64,000 bases of DNA from Gemmatimonadota bacterium (GTDB lineage Bacteria > Gemmatimonadota > Gemmatimonadetes > Gemmatimonadales > Gemmatimonadaceae). A model generated the notes under the pieces. That model did no database searches and was not told the DNA's origin. It saw only the letters and a list, made by a program, of their open reading frames with translations. How positions within the stretch are numbered: the first letter of the stretch is position 1; each line of letters opens with the position of its first letter. Of the stretch, positions 1 to 7,349 are shown piece after piece. The DNA lies in the NCBI GenBank assembly GCA_016714015.1, contig JADJNZ010000004.1:372001-436000 (forward strand), in the 5' to 3' direction. The translations under genes and the position numbers were made by a program.

Positions 1-1
1 C

Positions 2-1168
2 CTCGTCGTCTCGAGCGCCATCCCCAAAGACCATCCCGAGATCCTCCGCGCGCGCGCGCTGGGCCTCGAGGTCGTGCGTCGCGCCGAAGCGCTCGCCGAG
101 GCCACCGCGGGCGGGATGCTCATCGGCGTCGCGGGGACGCACGGGAAGAGCACCACCACCGTGATGACCACCGAAGCGCTCGCCGCCGCGGGGAAGAACC
201 CCACCGGCGTCGTCGGCGCGCGCGTCACCGCCTGGGGCGGCAATCTCTCCAAGGGCGGGCACGACGTCTTCGTGGTCGAGGCCGACGAGTACGACCGCTC
301 CTTCCTCGCGCTCACGCCGGCCGTCGCGGTCGTCACCAACGTCGAGGCCGACCATCTCGACATCTATCGCGACCTGCAGGACATCCACGAGACCTTCAGC
401 GAGTACGTCGGCCGCGCGCGGTACGTGGTGCTCTGCGCCGACGACGCCGGCGCGAACCGCCTCCCCTCGCCGGCGACGGCCGAGGTGATCCGCTACGGCA
501 TCACGAGCCCCGACGCCCGCCTCGTCGCGAAGGACATTCGCCATCACGACGGCCGCACCACCTTCAGCGTCGTCTACGATGGCAAGCCGAGCGGCGAGGT
601 CACCCTTGGCGTGCCCGGCCTGCACAACGTGCGCAACGCCCTCGCCGCGCTCGCCTGCGGCATCGGGCCGTGGGGACTCAAGGTCGAGGAGATGGCGGGC
701 GGGCTCGCGCGCTTCGTCGGCGCCGAACGCCGCTTCCAGCGCATCGGGAGCGCCGCCGGCGTGTCGGTGGTGGACGACTATGCGCACCATCCGACCGAAC
801 TCGAAGCGACCCTCGCCGCGGCGCGCGAGGCGTATCCGGGGCGGCGCATCGTCGTCGCCTTCCAGCCGCACCTCTTCTCGCGCACACGCGACTTCGCGGC
901 CGAGTTCGGGCAGGCGCTCGCCAAGGCCGACGTGATCGCGCTCTGCGACATCTACCCCGCGCGCGAGCAGCCCATGCCCGGCGTGACGTCGCAGCTCATC
1001 GCCGACGCGGCGACCGCCGTGGGGCACGCGCCCGCCTGGATGGGGCCGCGCGCGCAGGCCGCCGAGTGGCTCGCGAGCGCGGTGCGCGACGGCGACGTGG
1101 TCTTCACGGTCGGGGCGGGGGACATCACCAAGACCGGTCCGGAACTCCTCGCGCGCCTCGGCGCGTAG
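2..1168 (+). CDS. murC: UDP-N-acetylmuramate--L-alanine ligase (5' partial)
   Basis: MurC adds L-alanine to UDP-MurNAc using ATP, the first cytoplasmic step of peptidoglycan stem-peptide assembly. The frame is open from base 2, where it already reads VVSSAIPKDHPEI, so the start and the N-terminal Rossmann domain lie before the window. The Mur-ligase P-loop GVAGTHGKSTTT is encoded near base 125, followed by the central ligase signatures VVEADEYDRSF and TNVEADHLD. The C-terminal domain carries VVDDYAHHPTE. It ends with TAG seven bases before the ftsQ start, as expected for a division and cell wall operon. Identification is firm; only the N-terminus is missing. Confidence 0.96.
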   Translation, partial: LVVSSAIPKDHPEILRARALGLEVVRRAEALAEATAGGMLIGVAGTHGKSTTTVMTTEALAAAGKNPTGVVGARVTAWGGNLSKGGHDVFVVEADEYDRSFLALTPAVAVVTNVEADHLDIYRDLQDIHETFSEYVGRARYVVLCADDAGANRLPSPATAEVIRYGITSPDARLVAKDIRHHDGRTTFSVVYDGKPSGEVTLGVPGLHNVRNALAALACGIGPWGLKVEEMAGGLARFVGAERRFQRIGSAAGVSVVDDYAHHPTELEATLAAAREAYPGRRIVVAFQPHLFSRTRDFAAEFGQALAKADVIALCDIYPAREQPMPGVTSQLIADAATAVGHAPAWMGPRAQAAEWLASAVRDGDVVFTVGAGDITKTGPELLARLGA

Positions 1169-1175
1169 GGCACGC

Positions 1176-1970
1176 ATGGCTCCCATCGGCGACAACGACC
1201 TCGGTCCTGACGCAGGGGCGGCCGCGCCGCGCCGCAGCACCGGGGCGCGGCCGCAGATCGGCGCCGCCGGGAGCGACGAGCCGCGCTGGAAGAAGCGCGT
1301 CCGCCGGATCGGGCAGCTCGCGGCGGTCCTCACGCTCCTCGCGTCGCCCTGGTGGGGCCGCGCGATCCTGCGGGAGATGGACTTCTTCCGCGTGCGCCGC
1401 GTCGTGATCGAGGGCGCCCGTTACGCCTCTCCTGACGAAATCGTTTCCCGCTTGAGGGTCGACACGACCACCGCCTCGATCTGGGACGACGTGTCGCCCC
1501 TCGTGGCGCGAGTGAAGGAGCATCCCCAGGTGCGCGACGTGCGCATCGGACGGCGGCTCCCAGGGACCCTCGTCGTTCGCGTGACCGAGAACCCGCCGGT
1601 GGCGTTCGTGAACACCACCAAGGGGCTCGTCGTCACCGACGCGGACGGGAAGCCCCTGCCGGTGGATCCCACACGGACCGACGTGGACCTGCCGGTGCTC
1701 GCGTCGCGCGATACGCTCCTCCTCCGGCTCCTCGGGGAGGTGCGCGCGGAGATCCCGTCACTCTTCGCCCGCGTGAGCGAGGCGCGACGTGGCTCCCGCG
1801 GCGACATCGTCCTCGTGCTCGCTGAACACCGCATCCTCGCCAAGGCCGATGTCTCGGCCGCCCGTCTGGCCGAGGTGCTGCCCGTCGAACTCGATCTCGC
1901 GCGTCGCGGTCGCACGGTCACCGAACTGGATCTCCGGTTCAAGGACCAGGTGGTCGCCCGACTCCCTTAG
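1176..1970 (+). CDS. ftsQ: Cell division protein FtsQ/DivIB
   Basis: The product is a 264-residue bitopic divisome protein. About 45 basic, disordered cytoplasmic residues precede one membrane span (near LAAVLTLLASPWWG). A POTRA domain begins at FFRVRRVVIEGARYAS and contains the typical RRLPGTLVVRVTENPPVA stretch, followed by the FtsQ beta domain. In known systems FtsQ bridges early and late divisome proteins by binding FtsB and FtsL in the periplasm. The ATG at 1176 follows murC closely and ftsA starts nine bases after the stop, so the three genes probably share a transcript. Overall sequence conservation in this family is low, so the call rests on domain order and position. Confidence 0.9.
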   Translation: MAPIGDNDLGPDAGAAAPRRSTGARPQIGAAGSDEPRWKKRVRRIGQLAAVLTLLASPWWGRAILREMDFFRVRRVVIEGARYASPDEIVSRLRVDTTTASIWDDVSPLVARVKEHPQVRDVRIGRRLPGTLVVRVTENPPVAFVNTTKGLVVTDADGKPLPVDPTRTDVDLPVLASRDTLLLRLLGEVRAEIPSLFARVSEARRGSRGDIVLVLAEHRILAKADVSAARLAEVLPVELDLARRGRTVTELDLRFKDQVVARLP

Positions 1971-1978
1971 CGCTCCCT

Positions 1979-3244
1979 ATGCATACCGAACGTCTCGTCG
2001 CCGGCCTCGACATCGGATCCGCCAAGACCACCGCGGTCATCGCGGAGGTCGTGGGCGACCTGCCGAAGCATCCCACCGTCAACATCCTCGGCGTGGGCCA
2101 GTCCCGCACCACCGGCCTCCGCAAGGGTGTCGTCGCGGACATCGAGGAGACGCAGCGCTCCATCACCAAGGCGATGCAGGACGCCGAACGGATGGCGGGC
2201 GCGCAGGTGGAGACGGTCTATGCCGGGATCGCGGGGGAGCACGTCGAGGCGATGACCTCGCGCGGCGTCGCCGCGGTGACGGGCGCCGAGATCACCAAGG
2301 CCGATGTCGACCGCGCCAACGCCGGCGCCCGCGCCCAGAGCATCCCGCAGGACCGCGAGCTCATCCATGCGATCCCGCAGGAGTACACCGTCGATCGCAA
2401 CATCGGCATCCGCGATCCCATCGGCATGATCGGCACGCGCCTCGAGACGGAGATGTACCTCGTCACGATCGGCTCCTCGCCGGCGATGAACCTCCGCAAG
2501 GCCGTCGAGCGCTCGGGCTACAAGGTGCAGGAGCTCGTGCTCGAGCCGCTCGCGAGCGCGCTCAGCGTCCTCACCGACGACGAGAAGGAGCTCGGCGTCG
2601 CGCTCGTCGAGATGGGCGCCGGCACCACCGACGTCGCCGTCTTCCACGAGGGCAAGATCCGCCACCTCGGCACCATCGGGTACGGCGGCCTCAACGTGAC
2701 GAGCGACATCGTCCACGGCCTCGGCGTGACGCAGGCCGACGCCGAGCGGCTCAAGGAGCAGTACGGCGCGGCCTTCGAGGGCTTCGTCCCGCACGAGGAG
2801 AAGATCCGCCTCCCCAGCACCGGCGCGCAGGGCGACCGCGAGATCCCGCGGTCGCTGCTCGCGCACATCATCCATCAGCGCACGCAGGAGATCTTCGAGA
2901 TGGTCCTGCGCGACATCGAGGCGGCGGGGCTCATCAAGAAGCTCTCCGCCGGCGTGGTGGTGACGGGTGGCGCGAGCGCGCAGCCGGGCACGGCCGACCT
3001 CGCCAACGAGGTCTTCGGACTCGGCGCGCGCATCGGCATCCCGGGCGAGTTCCTCGGCGGGCTGGCCGACAGCGTGCAGGCCCCGCGCTTCGCGACGGTC
3101 ACGGGTCTGGTGCAGTACGGCGCCCATCGCGTGGCGCTCGGCGCGAACCCGGGGAAGGGCAAGCGCATGAGCCTCAGCACCGCGGGGCCGAGCATGGACA
3201 ACCTGGCGGCGCGGTTCAAGACGTGGCTGCAGGACTTCTTCTGA
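1979..3244 (+). CDS. ftsA: Cell division protein FtsA
   Basis: The 421-residue product is an actin-fold ATPase that tethers FtsZ filaments to the membrane and recruits the divisome. Visible motifs are the phosphate-1 loop GLDIGSAKTTAVIAEV at the N-terminus, phosphate-2 loop EMGAGTTDVAVF, and the adenosine motif VVVTGGASAQPG. The last residues FKTWLQDFF form the amphipathic membrane-targeting helix expected of FtsA. Length matches the family. Normally ftsZ follows directly; here a convergent terminator and two minus-strand CZB genes separate them by 1.26 kb, so ftsA probably ends the murC-ftsQ-ftsA transcript. Confidence 0.96.
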   Translation: MHTERLVAGLDIGSAKTTAVIAEVVGDLPKHPTVNILGVGQSRTTGLRKGVVADIEETQRSITKAMQDAERMAGAQVETVYAGIAGEHVEAMTSRGVAAVTGAEITKADVDRANAGARAQSIPQDRELIHAIPQEYTVDRNIGIRDPIGMIGTRLETEMYLVTIGSSPAMNLRKAVERSGYKVQELVLEPLASALSVLTDDEKELGVALVEMGAGTTDVAVFHEGKIRHLGTIGYGGLNVTSDIVHGLGVTQADAERLKEQYGAAFEGFVPHEEKIRLPSTGAQGDREIPRSLLAHIIHQRTQEIFEMVLRDIEAAGLIKKLSAGVVVTGGASAQPGTADLANEVFGLGARIGIPGEFLGGLADSVQAPRFATVTGLVQYGAHRVALGANPGKGKRMSLSTAGPSMDNLAARFKTWLQDFF

Positions 3245-3360
3245 GATGAAGGCTGAAGGCTGAAGGATGAAAGTGGTCGATGCGGAATGCGGGGGCGGCG
3301 CTGAGCGCGGCCCCCGCATCGTCGTTCAGACCTTCATCCTTCAACCTTCAGCCGTCATCC
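3245..3360. terminator. Long bidirectional hairpin with GAAGG repeats
   Basis: Two arms of about 55 bases pair almost fully. Each arm contains several copies of a TGAAGG/GATGAA motif and ends in a GC-rich tip (GCGGGGGC against GCCCCCGC). It lies exactly between the convergent ftsA and CZB genes and overlaps the last codons of the latter, so it likely terminates both. The hairpin at 8949-9013 is built from the same motif. Confidence 0.6.
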
Positions 3361-3783
3361 CATCAGTTCCGTCATCACCACCGGCCGCGACAGCCGCGCT
3401 GATGGCCTTGCCAGCGCCCCGATGTTCCCCTTCCACTCCTGCATCGCGGTCATGAACTCGGCCGAGACCACGGCGAACTCGCCGTCGGCCTCGAGCGCGG
3501 CCTTCGCCTCGTCCGCCTTCCCGGCGATCGCGAGGGCGGCGACCTTCGCGGCGGCGACGTGGAAGCGCGCGTGGAGCAGGTCCACCTTGGCGTACTGACT
3601 CGACGCCTTGGTCGGCGGGGCCACCGAGGGGGAGTCCATCCACTTCCCGAACGGGCAGTTCAGGTGCGAGCCGAGGGTCGCGACCGAGCCTTCCAGGCGC
3701 CCCGTGCTGATGGCGCTGCGGAGGCGGAGCTTGAAGAGGCCGTGGGTGCCGATGGCCTGCTCGATCTGTGACGTGGCGGACAT
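3355..3783 (-). CDS. Stand-alone CZB-domain (chemoreceptor zinc-binding) protein 1
   Basis: This 142-residue protein consists of little more than a CZB domain. The family zinc signature is complete: H14, C43 within NCPFGKW, and the pair H71/H75 within LHARFH. CZB domains are usually attached to chemoreceptors or diguanylate cyclases; they bind zinc and in studied cases respond to zinc or hypochlorous acid through the Cys-Zn site. Here no partner domain is present, so the role (free sensor or zinc buffer) is unknown. The ligand positions are identical to those in the neighbour at 3893-4267, which indicates a tandem duplication. An inverted repeat, TCACATCGTGA, lies 95 bases upstream of the start. 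Confidence 0.85.
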   Translation of the reverse strand: MSATSQIEQAIGTHGLFKLRLRSAISTGRLEGSVATLGSHLNCPFGKWMDSPSVAPPTKASSQYAKVDLLHARFHVAAAKVAALAIAGKADEAKAALEADGEFAVVSAEFMTAMQEWKGNIGALARPSARLSRPVVMTELMG

Positions 3784-3877
3784 GTGGACCGTGCGCTGGA
3801 TGGGGTCGGGCGTGGGGACTTCCTGTATCCCACGCCCTGAACTTGCGAAGTGCGCCCCTGTCTGGCGATGTGCGGCG

Positions 3878-3888
3878 TCACATCGTGA
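3878..3888. promoter_or_regulatory. Inverted repeat TCAC-N3-GTGA upstream of CZB gene 1
   Basis: The site reads TCACATCGTGA. A possible -10 box GATACA lies at 3829-3824 on the minus strand, 54 bases from the centre of the repeat. The same repeat occurs upstream of CZB gene 2, the cytochrome operon and a barrel gene. Operator function is inferred from recurrence and position. Confidence 0.5.
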
Positions 3889-3892
3889 TGCC

Positions 3893-4267
3893 TCAGGCCT
3901 TGTCGAGCTCCGTCTTCCAGCCCTGCATCGCCGCCGTGAGGCGGGCCGAGGCGCCCGAGAAGGGGCCGGTGAGCGCCACCGCCTGCTCGGCTTCGGCCTT
4001 CTTCCCCTCCGTCGCCAGCGCCGCCACGCGCGCCGCCTGCTGGTGGAACTCGGCGTGGAGCTTCCGGACCTCGGCGTACCGGGGCGAGCCCTTCACCGCG
4101 GCCGGGATCGCGCTGCCCGCGAGCCACTTGCCGAACTCGCACTGGTCATCGGCACGGATGGTCGCGACGGGCACGTCGATCTTCCCGGTGCCGATCGCCG
4201 TCTTGAGGCGCGTCTTCCACATGCCGTGCGCGCCGATCGCCTTGTCGATTTCCTTGGGGGATGCCAT
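3893..4267 (-). CDS. Stand-alone CZB-domain (chemoreceptor zinc-binding) protein 2
   Basis: The product is 124 residues and again almost only a CZB domain, with ligands H14, C43 (in QCEFGKW) and H71/H75 (LHAEFH) at the same positions as its paralogue at 3355-3783. The ATG at 4267 is preferred over one 17 codons upstream because an AGGAAT ribosome site lies just before it and the alignment with the paralogue begins there. It is separated from gene 1 by 109 bases that carry a separate operator-like repeat, so each gene probably has its own promoter. A link to division is possible from position but not shown. Confidence 0.86.
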   Translation of the reverse strand: MASPKEIDKAIGAHGMWKTRLKTAIGTGKIDVPVATIRADDQCEFGKWLAGSAIPAAVKGSPRYAEVRKLHAEFHQQAARVAALATEGKKAEAEQAVALTGPFSGASARLTAAMQGWKTELDKA

Positions 4268-4352
4268 GAGTGTATTCCTGGGGTTGTCGGGGTTGTTCTC
4301 TCCTGAGTATCGGAGCACCGGCGGCGGACTTGACGGAGGTCACATTTCTGCC

Positions 4353-4363
4353 TCACATCGTGA
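4353..4363. promoter_or_regulatory. Inverted repeat TCAC-N3-GTGA upstream of CZB gene 2
   Basis: The 11-base site TCACATCGTGA is identical to that at 3878. A possible -10 box GATACT lies at 4311-4306 on the minus strand, 47 bases from the repeat centre. That would put the repeat near -60, where class I activators bind. The promoter assignment is tentative. Confidence 0.5.
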
Positions 4364-4427
4364 TGCGCGGTGGATAACGTGTTGCGGCACTGACGTTTCC
4401 GACCTCCCCCTCCGCTCGTCTCTCCCA

Positions 4428-4457
4428 CGTGAAGCCGCGGCCCGGCAGGGCTATATT
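4428..4457 (+). promoter_or_regulatory. Candidate ftsZ promoter
   Basis: A TATATT hexamer at 4452-4457 stands out in GC-rich sequence 50 bases before ftsZ, but no good -35 box accompanies it. A local promoter would make sense because the CZB genes cut ftsZ off from the upstream division operon. Confidence 0.35.
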
Positions 4458-4506
4458 GGCTGTTCGATCCTGAAGTCCACGCACGTCCGACTGGAGCATC
4501 ACCCCG

Positions 4507-5709
4507 ATGAGCATCTTCGAGTTCGAGGACACCGCGGCGCAGCACGCCCGCATGAAGGTCGTCGGCGTCGGTGGCGGCGGTGGCAACGCCGTCAACCGAA
4601 TGATCGAGGAGCACCTCGAGGGCGTCGAGTTCATCTCGGTGAACACCGACGCGCAGGCGCTGCTGAATTCCAAGTCGGACGTGAAGATCCAGATCGGCAA
4701 GAAGCTCACGCGGGGACTCGGCGCCGGCGCCCGCCCGGAAATCGGGCGTCAGGCGATCGAGGAGAACCGCGATGAGGTCATGCGCACCATCTCCGGTGCC
4801 GACCTCGTCTTCGTGACCTGCGGCATGGGCGGCGGCACCGGCACCGGCGCGGCCCCCATCGTCTGCGAACTCGCGAAGGAGGCCGGCGCGCTCACCGTCG
4901 GCATCGTCACCAAGCCGTTCCTCTTCGAAGGCCGCAAGCGCATGCGCCAGGCCGACGAGGGGATCGCCGAGATGGCGAAGCACGTCGACACGCTCATCGT
5001 CGTTCCCAACGAGCGCCTCCTCGCCGTGGTCGGGAAGGGCATCCCCTTCCAGGACGCGCTCAAGAAGGCCGATGAGGTCCTCCTGCAGGCGACCGGCGGC
5101 ATCTCCTCGATCATCACCAAGGCCGGCGTCGTCAACGTCGACTTCGCCGACGTGCGCACCGTCATGAAGGACGGCGGCTCGGCGATCATGGGCACCGGCA
5201 TCGGCCGCGGCGACGACCGCGCGGTGGACGCGGCGCGCATGGCGATCGAGAGCCCGCTGCTCGACAACGTCTCCATCGCCGGCGCGCGCGGCGTGCTCAT
5301 CAACATCACCGGCGGCATGGAGCTCACCCTCGGCGACGTCACCACCATCAGTGACATCGTGAAGGAGGCCGTCGGCGAGGACAGCGAGATCATCTTCGGC
5401 GCGGTCAACGAGCCGGCGATGCAGGGAGAGGTCCGCGTCACCGTCATCGCGACGGGCTTCGACCGGAAGGTGGCGCAGCAGGGCGGGCTCATCAGCCGCG
5501 CCGCCGCGACGCCGATCATCCCGCTCGACCAGGCGCGCCAGCGGCCCTCGATCAGCGTGAACACGTCGTCGCCGGCCAATGGGCACGGGCAGGGAGGCTC
5601 GGGTGCCGCGAGCGGGAATGCGATGCCCCGTCCGCGCCCCGCGCCGCGCCAGCTCGAGGATCTGAGCGACATGGAGATCCCGACGTTCATTCGGAGACAG
5701 ATGGATTGA
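4507..5709 (+). CDS. ftsZ: Cell division protein FtsZ
   Basis: FtsZ is the tubulin-like GTPase that forms the cytokinetic ring. Visible features are the N-terminal KVVGVGGGGGNAVNRMI segment, the tubulin signature GGGTGTGAAPIV, and the catalytic T7 loop (NVDFADVRTVM). A Pro/Gly/Ala-rich linker follows, and the conserved C-terminal peptide DLSDMEIPTFIRRQMD, which binds FtsA and other partners, ends the protein. The 400-residue length is typical. A GGAG about ten bases before the ATG supports the start. The stop overlaps the TTG start of the M23 peptidase gene, suggesting co-translation of ring and wall hydrolase. Confidence 0.98.
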   Translation: MSIFEFEDTAAQHARMKVVGVGGGGGNAVNRMIEEHLEGVEFISVNTDAQALLNSKSDVKIQIGKKLTRGLGAGARPEIGRQAIEENRDEVMRTISGADLVFVTCGMGGGTGTGAAPIVCELAKEAGALTVGIVTKPFLFEGRKRMRQADEGIAEMAKHVDTLIVVPNERLLAVVGKGIPFQDALKKADEVLLQATGGISSIITKAGVVNVDFADVRTVMKDGGSAIMGTGIGRGDDRAVDAARMAIESPLLDNVSIAGARGVLINITGGMELTLGDVTTISDIVKEAVGEDSEIIFGAVNEPAMQGEVRVTVIATGFDRKVAQQGGLISRAAATPIIPLDQARQRPSISVNTSSPANGHGQGGSGAASGNAMPRPRPAPRQLEDLSDMEIPTFIRRQMD

Positions 5710-6938
5710 AGGGGGCCACGCGCCTCCTGACCGGTGCGGTGATCGCGGCGCTCGCGATCGCCGCATTGCGTTTGCCGGCCCCCCGGCCCGGCCGCCCCGG
5801 CGAACTCCTCTCGCGCCGCTGGTTCCAGCAGGACACGCTCGGCCGCGGCGAGACCCTCAGCGAACTCCTCGTGCGCCGCGGCCTCTCGGCCAGTGAGGCG
5901 AGCGACATCCTCGCCGCGACGACGCTCGACCCGCGCCGCATCCCCGCCGGCCTCACCATCGAGGTGAGTGGCGACACGTCGACGACGCAGGTCCAGGAGG
6001 TCCGCTTCTTCCTCGGCGTGGACCGCATCCTGAAGGTCGTCCGCGGCGACACCACGACCGGCTGGCGCGCGACCGATGAACGCATCCCGTGGGTCACGGA
6101 CACGCTGCTCGTCCGCGGCGTGGTGAACTCCTCGCTCTACGAGGCGGTGGAATCCGGTGCCGCCGAGCTCCTCCCCGCCAAGGCGCGGCAGGAGCTCGCC
6201 TGGAGCATCGCCGACATCTACGAGTACCGGGTGGACATGTCGCGCGAGCTGCAGCAGGGCGACGAGGTCCGCGTCCTCTTCGAGCGCCAGTCGCTCCCGA
6301 GCGGCGTGATGAAGGTGGGAACGGTCCTCGCGGCGGGATTGCAGCGCGCGGGCACGGAGGTCCAGGCGATCCGCATGGACGTCGACAACGGCCGCAGCAA
6401 GTACTACGACGAGAAGGGGCGCTCCCTCGCGGCGAGCTTCCTCCGCTCGCCGGTCTCGTTCCGCCGCATCTCGAGCGGTTTCGGCCGCCGCAAGCACCCG
6501 GTGCTCGGCACCTGGCGGCAGCACCAGGGGATGGACTACGCGGCCAACAGCGGGACGCCGGTGCGCTCGATCGGCGACGGGGTGGTGGTGTTCACGGGCC
6601 GGAAGGGCGGCTACGGGAACACGGTCGAAGTGCGCCATCCGAACGGCTACGTGACGCGCTATGGGCACCTGCGAGGCTTCGCCGAGGGGATCCGCAGCGG
6701 TGCGCGGGTGAACATCGAGCAGACGATCGGCTACGTGGGCATGACGGGCCTGGCGACGGGGCCGCACCTCCACTTCGAGGTGCTCATCGGCGGCGTGCAG
6801 AAAGACCCGCGCCTGGTGCTCCAGGCGACGGCAGGCCCGCCGCTCGTCGGCGCGGACCTCGCGCTCTTCCAGCGCATCCGCACCGCCGCGGTCTACGCGC
6901 TCGACCAGCCTGCCGGCGTCGTTCGCGTCGCGCACTGA
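5706..6938 (+). CDS. M23-family peptidoglycan metallopeptidase
   Basis: This 410-residue envelope protein starts with a TTG that overlaps the ftsZ stop by four bases. A hydrophobic anchor or signal (LLTGAVIAALAIAALRL) is followed by an OapA/LysM-like region around residues 45-90, which contains LGRGETLSELLVRRGLS and is typical of MepM-type hydrolases. The C-terminal M23 domain has zinc ligands and catalytic motifs HQGMDYA (about residue 273) and GPHLHFEV (about 354), so it should be active. Family members cleave peptide cross-links in peptidoglycan. Coupling to ftsZ suggests a role at the septum. No EnvC-like coiled coil is evident. Confidence 0.9.
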   Translation: MKGATRLLTGAVIAALAIAALRLPAPRPGRPGELLSRRWFQQDTLGRGETLSELLVRRGLSASEASDILAATTLDPRRIPAGLTIEVSGDTSTTQVQEVRFFLGVDRILKVVRGDTTTGWRATDERIPWVTDTLLVRGVVNSSLYEAVESGAAELLPAKARQELAWSIADIYEYRVDMSRELQQGDEVRVLFERQSLPSGVMKVGTVLAAGLQRAGTEVQAIRMDVDNGRSKYYDEKGRSLAASFLRSPVSFRRISSGFGRRKHPVLGTWRQHQGMDYAANSGTPVRSIGDGVVVFTGRKGGYGNTVEVRHPNGYVTRYGHLRGFAEGIRSGARVNIEQTIGYVGMTGLATGPHLHFEVLIGGVQKDPRLVLQATAGPPLVGADLALFQRIRTAAVYALDQPAGVVRVAH

Positions 6939-7036
6939 GCCCGCGCGGCCTCCGGGCTCGCGCTCCCGTACCTCGTAGGTCTGTCCCCGCTCGGCGGTCG
7001 GGCGCGGTCCCTCCGTCCCGGCCACGCGTGCTTCAC

Positions 7037-7207
7037 GCGGCGAGCCCCGCGCAACCGCGCGCGGGTCTCTTGCTACACGCGAGGCCGGTCCTGCGTGACC
7101 GCACCCGCCCGCCTCAAGTAGCAGATGCAGGCGCGGGAGGACAGAGTCCCGGAGACCGGCCCCGCCGCGTAGCAAGAGACTCGCGCGCCGTTGCGCGAGG
7201 CTCGCAG
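7037..7207. repeat. Long imperfect inverted repeat in the 411-bp intergenic region
   Basis: The stretch 6939-7349 has no convincing gene. Arms at about 7037-7090 and 7152-7207 pair over more than 40 bases, sharing GTCTCTTGCTAC against GTAGCAAGAGAC, with a further inner match GGCCGGTC/GACCGGCC. The loop is about 60 bases. It could be a terminator, a REP-like palindromic element or a structured RNA; the sequence alone does not decide. Confidence 0.55.
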
Positions 7208-7349
7208 CGTCTAAGCGGCAGGGCCGGGCGCAGGGGCGCCCTCCGACCGCGCCGGTGCCCGCACACCGCTCGATGCGGGCGCTGAAGCCGGACGCGGGAG
7301 CCCGCACTCCGCATCGCTAGAGGCTCGACGCGCGTAGATTACGCGACCC

